The translations under genes and the position numbers were made by a program. A DNA stretch of 64,000 nt, taken from Aphelocoma coerulescens. Taxonomy: Eukaryota; Chordata; Aves; Passeriformes; Corvidae. The DNA is taken from positions 34,421,001 to 34,485,000 of the forward strand of contig NC_091020.1 of NCBI RefSeq assembly GCF_041296385.1, written 5' to 3'. Shown piece after piece: positions 60,386 through 64,000 of the stretch. Below the pieces are notes generated by a model. The model was not told the DNA's origin. It saw only the letters and a list, made by a program, of their open reading frames with translations, and did no database searches. Within the stretch, counting starts at the first letter, position 1. Every line of letters begins with the position of its first letter.

Positions 60386-61255
60386 AAAGCTGGCATTTGT
60401 GTCCCTTTGCCATAAGATGCCATTGAGGTTGACTTTAATATTATTTAATGAAGACACTTCCAGGGACAGAAAAACATTTCAAAATTCATTAGATAGCCTT
60501 AAAAAGTATTTAATTCCATATCAAAATAGCTGTGTTAGGAAGAAAACCCATGGGCACCATCCTTCTTTGGGCCACACAAGGGTGATTGTCAGGGCCCACG
60601 GTGGCCCAGCATTCCCAGGGACATTTGAAATGGGACCTCTTTGGTCTTTCCTTTGGTGGAGAAAATCTCATTGTAAAGCAAAATCAAGCATGAAACCCAT
60701 CAGAATAATGTGTGTACACAATTGTGAAACCAGAGCACACAGGTGAGTTGAGAGCACTGTCCTGAGCTCCACTGTTATTTATACAGAAATAAAATCTAAC
60801 ATCAACCCATGCATCACATTAAACTCTGTTTTCTTTTGGATAACAGATCATAAAAATATAGATTTAGTAACATACAGCAAGATATACCTCAGCACAGCAG
60901 GTATGGATTTAGGCATTAGGATCAATGGCCAATCAAAAGGAAGATCAGTGTTTAAAGAGCATTAAAATGACCATTATAATAAAAATAGCAGGGGAAAAAG
61001 CAGATAAAGGCTCAGCAAACCAGTGGAGCTCTGTTCCCTTTATAACTACACTTCAACATTTGCTTGAGGAGAATGAGGGTACCTTGAAGCAGAAATGTAA
61101 AATCACTTATTTGGACTGGTAAATTATAGGGTCCAAAATTAGAAGTCTTTTCATCTGTTGCAAATTCCACTTTTATTGTAGGATATTGTCCAAAGGAGAC
61201 TTTTCCCATTGCTTTGAAAGCATTTTAAAGCCAAGAGTGCAGGGTTATGGTAATG
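60386..61255. other. Unique non-coding sequence
   Basis: A 65-codon plus frame (60925-61122) reads fairly protein-like but is short and unrecognised; nothing is supported. Confidence 0.5.
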
Positions 61256-61414
61256 AAATCACAGAATCTTGGAATGGTTTGGGTTGGGAGAGACTTTAAA
61301 TCCCATCCAGTGCCACCCCTGCCATGGGCAGGGACAGCTTCCACTGTCCCAGGTTGCTCCAAGCCCCATCCAACCTGGCCTTGGACACTGCCAGGGATCT
61401 GGGGGCAGCCACAG
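61256..61414 (-). mobile_element. CR1 LINE 3' fragment (minus)
   Basis: AAATCACAGAATCTTGGAATGGTTTGGGTTGGGAGAGAC (two octamer relics), TGCCATGGGCAGGGACAGCTTCC, CCAAGCCCCATCCAACCTGG and GACACTGCCAGGGATCTGGGGGCAGCC. It is clearly 5'-truncated at about 61414. Confidence 0.93.
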
Positions 61415-63239
61415 TTATGAAGAACCTCTGTAATTAACTTTAAATTCTTCCTCACACATCTTTGAACTTGATTTTTATCCTCACTCATATATATTTCTAC
61501 TTTATAATATGTACACATTTATATACATTTATAGCTAAAGAAACTTTTATGTACATTTCCCTAAATATTCAATATTTAAGACCTGAATCAGAGGATAATA
61601 ACAACTCATGCGGTAAAAGGATGAGGACCAAACTTACTTATTGATCTGCTGGGGATGAGTAAAGTCAGAGTATTGTACCAGAGAGGAGAGCATTTTTATA
61701 CATCTCCATCCTTTTTGTACCAGTTTCCCTCAGCATAATGTGCTTTCTCAGAAATTGATTTTTTTGGAAGTAGCTCTGATAAAAAATAACCCATCTTTCT
61801 CTACAGGAGTATTTTATTCCCATAACTTCCTTTGAGAATACTCCTTGCATCAAAACAAGCACTTAAAATACCTAACTAGCACTGAGGCTGCCAGCAGTGA
61901 CTTTGGAGTACACTCACTTTTTATTGATGATGTACTCACTGATTTCAGCAGGGCTTTGGGGAGCTCAGAGGGGTGTTTGGCTGTGAACCCCCCCAGATAA
62001 GAGGAGTGTAATGATGTAACTCTGACCATGTGCCAGCTCTCATTTCACCTCAGGACCTGTGTTCACTTTATTCCCTACTTGGCAGGCTCCAGTTCCTAAA
62101 GAAATAATAATTCCTCTCCTGGACAACCAATCACAGGGTTTAACCTTTCTTAAGTGTCCCAAATGGGTTTGTTTACAATCCAGTTGTCCCAGTCCTTCTG
62201 TCAGTAGAGATTTCATTCCTCAGCCACCCTGATAAGGGTTCCTGTGCCAGAGCTGCTGTGATGGAGCAGGACTGGGGGCTGTGATAGCAGCACTGAGTGA
62301 TTCTGTGCTCAAGGGCTGCTGCTCATCTGCCAGAGTGGCAATCAATCCCCAGCAAGGCCTGCCATGGAAATCACTTCTATTTTGGAAATGTTTCCTTCAT
62401 GCTCTGAGCAGAATCCTAAAAGCTCGTTAGGAAATGAAAAATTAACGCACACTTGATTCCCTGCTTTTTGGAGTGGAGCCATACCCCAGCAGGGACAACA
62501 CAAGGCATGCACAGCAGCTTTTTGGGATCCTGGCACAGGGATGGAGCTGGGGGAGGAATATCTGCCCTGGATCATCACTTTGCTCTAAGTGACGTGAGAA
62601 AGATACGGGAAGCCACCAGAGGAGCGAAGCCGAAACAAGAGACCCGAACTGATTCCTTGGAATCGGGTTTGGAACGTGGGGAAAGATCTGCACAATGTGC
62701 AGTGTGGCGTTTTTAACCCCTTAGGAAAATGTGGGTTGGTTGTAAGGTCCATCTGATTCCACACCTGCTTTTCCTTGGTGTGCCAGCCACTGTTTACTTC
62801 ACCTAGAGCATTTTTATAATAACCTCTGATAATAATTGATTTGGACCTTCATTTAGTGCTGAAACCAGACAAATCTGCAATTCTCTTTTCCTCCTTTGAA
62901 CATTTCTGGAGCTCTCATTCCTCTGTTGTGCCTCACCAAAGCACCCCCTACCCAAACACATCTTCTCATCCAGCTGCAAGGATGTATTTTTGAGAAAGGA
63001 GAAGAACTTGGAGTTATCTGAATCAACTAAAGAGAGAAACTCAGTCTATCAGATAAGCTCACAAAAGCCAGCCATGCATTCAAAATCTTTATGGGTCTTT
63101 TAATAATTAACTGGATTCTGAAAATGGTTGATGTTTTTTAGCTCAAGAACTTGTGCTTATTATAGGTACAGTTCGTTGTGTTTGTCTCTGCAGAGGAGAA
63201 CACGAGAACACAACCTGGAGTTTTTATTCTTCCCCGTGC
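61415..63239. other. Unique non-coding sequence
   Basis: No gene or mobile element is recognised. A modest CpG patch occurs at 62580-62690 (GAGCGAAGCCGAAACAAGAG). Frames are at most 97 codons, without domains. Confidence 0.55.
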
Positions 63240-63257
63240 AAAAAAAAAAAAAAAAAA
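63240..63257. repeat. A18 homopolymer
   Basis: Eighteen A, directly next to the octamer end of the minus-strand CR1 that follows. CR1 has no poly(A) tail, so this run is either target DNA or an independent slippage. Confidence 0.9.
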
Positions 63258-63260
63258 TAT

Positions 63261-63365
63261 ATGGAATCATGGAATCTGAAGGTTGGGAGAGACCTCCAGT
63301 GACCACTGCCCTGGGGAGCCTGTTCAGTGCCTGACCACCCTCTGAGGGAAGAACATTTTCCTCAT
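63261..63365 (-). mobile_element. CR1 LINE 3' end with internal deletion (minus)
   Basis: ATGGAATCATGGAATCTGAAGGTTGGGAGAGACC starts at the octamers, then jumps directly to GGGAGCCTGTTCAGTGCCTGACCACCCTCTGAGGGAAGAA, so the middle of the usual 3' segment is missing. The 3' region type differs from TGGTTTGGGTTGG copies, so it may be another CR1 subfamily. Confidence 0.8.
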
Positions 63366-64000
63366 AAGGTTTATTTATAGATTTAGATATGTATTCATAT
63401 ATTTAAAAAAAAAATACTGCAGTAAAAAGATAATTGAAATTCCAGCATGTTTTTTCACTTTTTTCTTTAAATATGAATGTCCCTATTTGTTAAAAGAACC
63501 ACAAACCGTTAAATATCCTCAAGGAGAAAGAACTCAGACAATATGTTAAGCTGGCTGATGAATTACACTTAAACCCTTATTTTAGATCATGAACTATATT
63601 TATGATCACTGTGTGCTTGATCTGTGGTCTGTGTCTGTATCCCCTGAAGAAAGGTTTCCTTTCACCATAATTAGCACTACTGTGGAAGACAAAAATTGCT
63701 AATGAGAAGTGGCTGAGGAAAAGACTTTGCTTTGTAAAAATCCATTTCGGTGAGACCTTCCCAGGCTGCTCTTGGTGAGAGAGGGGCCCATCCCTTCACT
63801 CAGCAGGGGCACAAAAAAGCACCGTGCACGGGGCTGAGTCCAATTCTTTATTTATTCATCTATATTTATTCTCAAATCGCTCTTTCCTGATCTTCCTTTG
63901 CCTTGAAGGAATCACTTCCCAGTTCCCTAATTTCCTATTGCAGAAGCATGTAATTCCTCTGGGTGCCCAGGAGTAGAAGGTAATCTGCAAATTGCTGTTC
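63366..64000. other. Unique AT-rich non-coding sequence
   Basis: No supported feature up to the end of the window. Confidence 0.55.

Noticed and set aside
60925..61122. 65-codon protein-like frame
   Set aside because: Too short, unrecognised and without splice or promoter context.
1..64000. CRISPR arrays, tRNA or rRNA genes, bacterial operons, intact endogenous retroviruses
   Set aside because: I looked for regularly spaced repeats, cloverleaf-like segments, dense bacterial coding and retroviral gene motifs and saw none. The repeats present are microsatellites and LINE fragments.

Overview
The window looks like non-coding nuclear DNA from a bird, most likely a songbird; the songbird part is inference. 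The main evidence is about 20 short fragments of the CR1 LINE, which is typical of birds. They end in the avian CR1 3' sequence (GGTTTGGGTTGG on one strand, CCAACCCAAACC on the other), usually next to relics of the octamer ATTCTRTG. By my hand tally they cover roughly 6% of the window, as expected for a compact bird genome. The background is AT-rich, CpG-poor and dense in stop codons, as in introns or gene deserts. I find no confident protein-coding gene, tRNA, rRNA, CRISPR array, bacterial feature or intact retroviral gene. All coding statements below are candidates only.

Layout. 1-20.4 kb: mostly unique sequence with four small CR1 pieces, a T/G-rich tract near 4.1 kb and a CpG-bearing segment near 6.1-6.4 kb. 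20.4-22 kb: the most notable interval. It holds a real-looking orphan CpG island (about 20521-20884), then an old, decayed CR1/L3-type LINE fossil (about 21251-21660) that still shows three collinear protein motifs in three different frames, then a SOX-POU-like composite site at 21988-22002. 22-33 kb: several CR1 pieces, including the best-preserved plus-strand copy (24170-24611), which keeps an open C-terminal ORF2 segment, and a purine-rich strand-asymmetric block (25010-25380). 33-41 kb: candidate regulatory islands with a GATA cluster at 33.4 kb, repeated CCAAATATTTGG boxes at 37.0 kb, NFI plus octamer sites at 38.6 kb, octamer plus SOX sites at 40.2-40.4 kb and a homeodomain-motif cluster at 41 kb. 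43-51 kb: the densest young CR1 cluster, a (CATC)n array and a 78-codon open frame at 47.4-47.7 kb that reads like real protein but is unrecognised. 51-64 kb: a decamer tandem repeat, a GC-rich segment at 55.4-55.9 kb, more CR1, and a perfect (GGGTTT)n array at 59.7 kb that should form G-quadruplexes.

Working together. There is no pathway to describe. The most economical reading is an intergenic or long-intronic regulatory region containing repeats of at least two ages: young CR1 copies sharing a roughly 70-bp identical block in both orientations, and one ancient LINE relic lying near a CpG island. Decisive tests would be alignment to chicken and zebra finch genomes, RNA-seq and ATAC-seq, RepeatMasker with avian libraries, and translated searches of the few open frames flagged.
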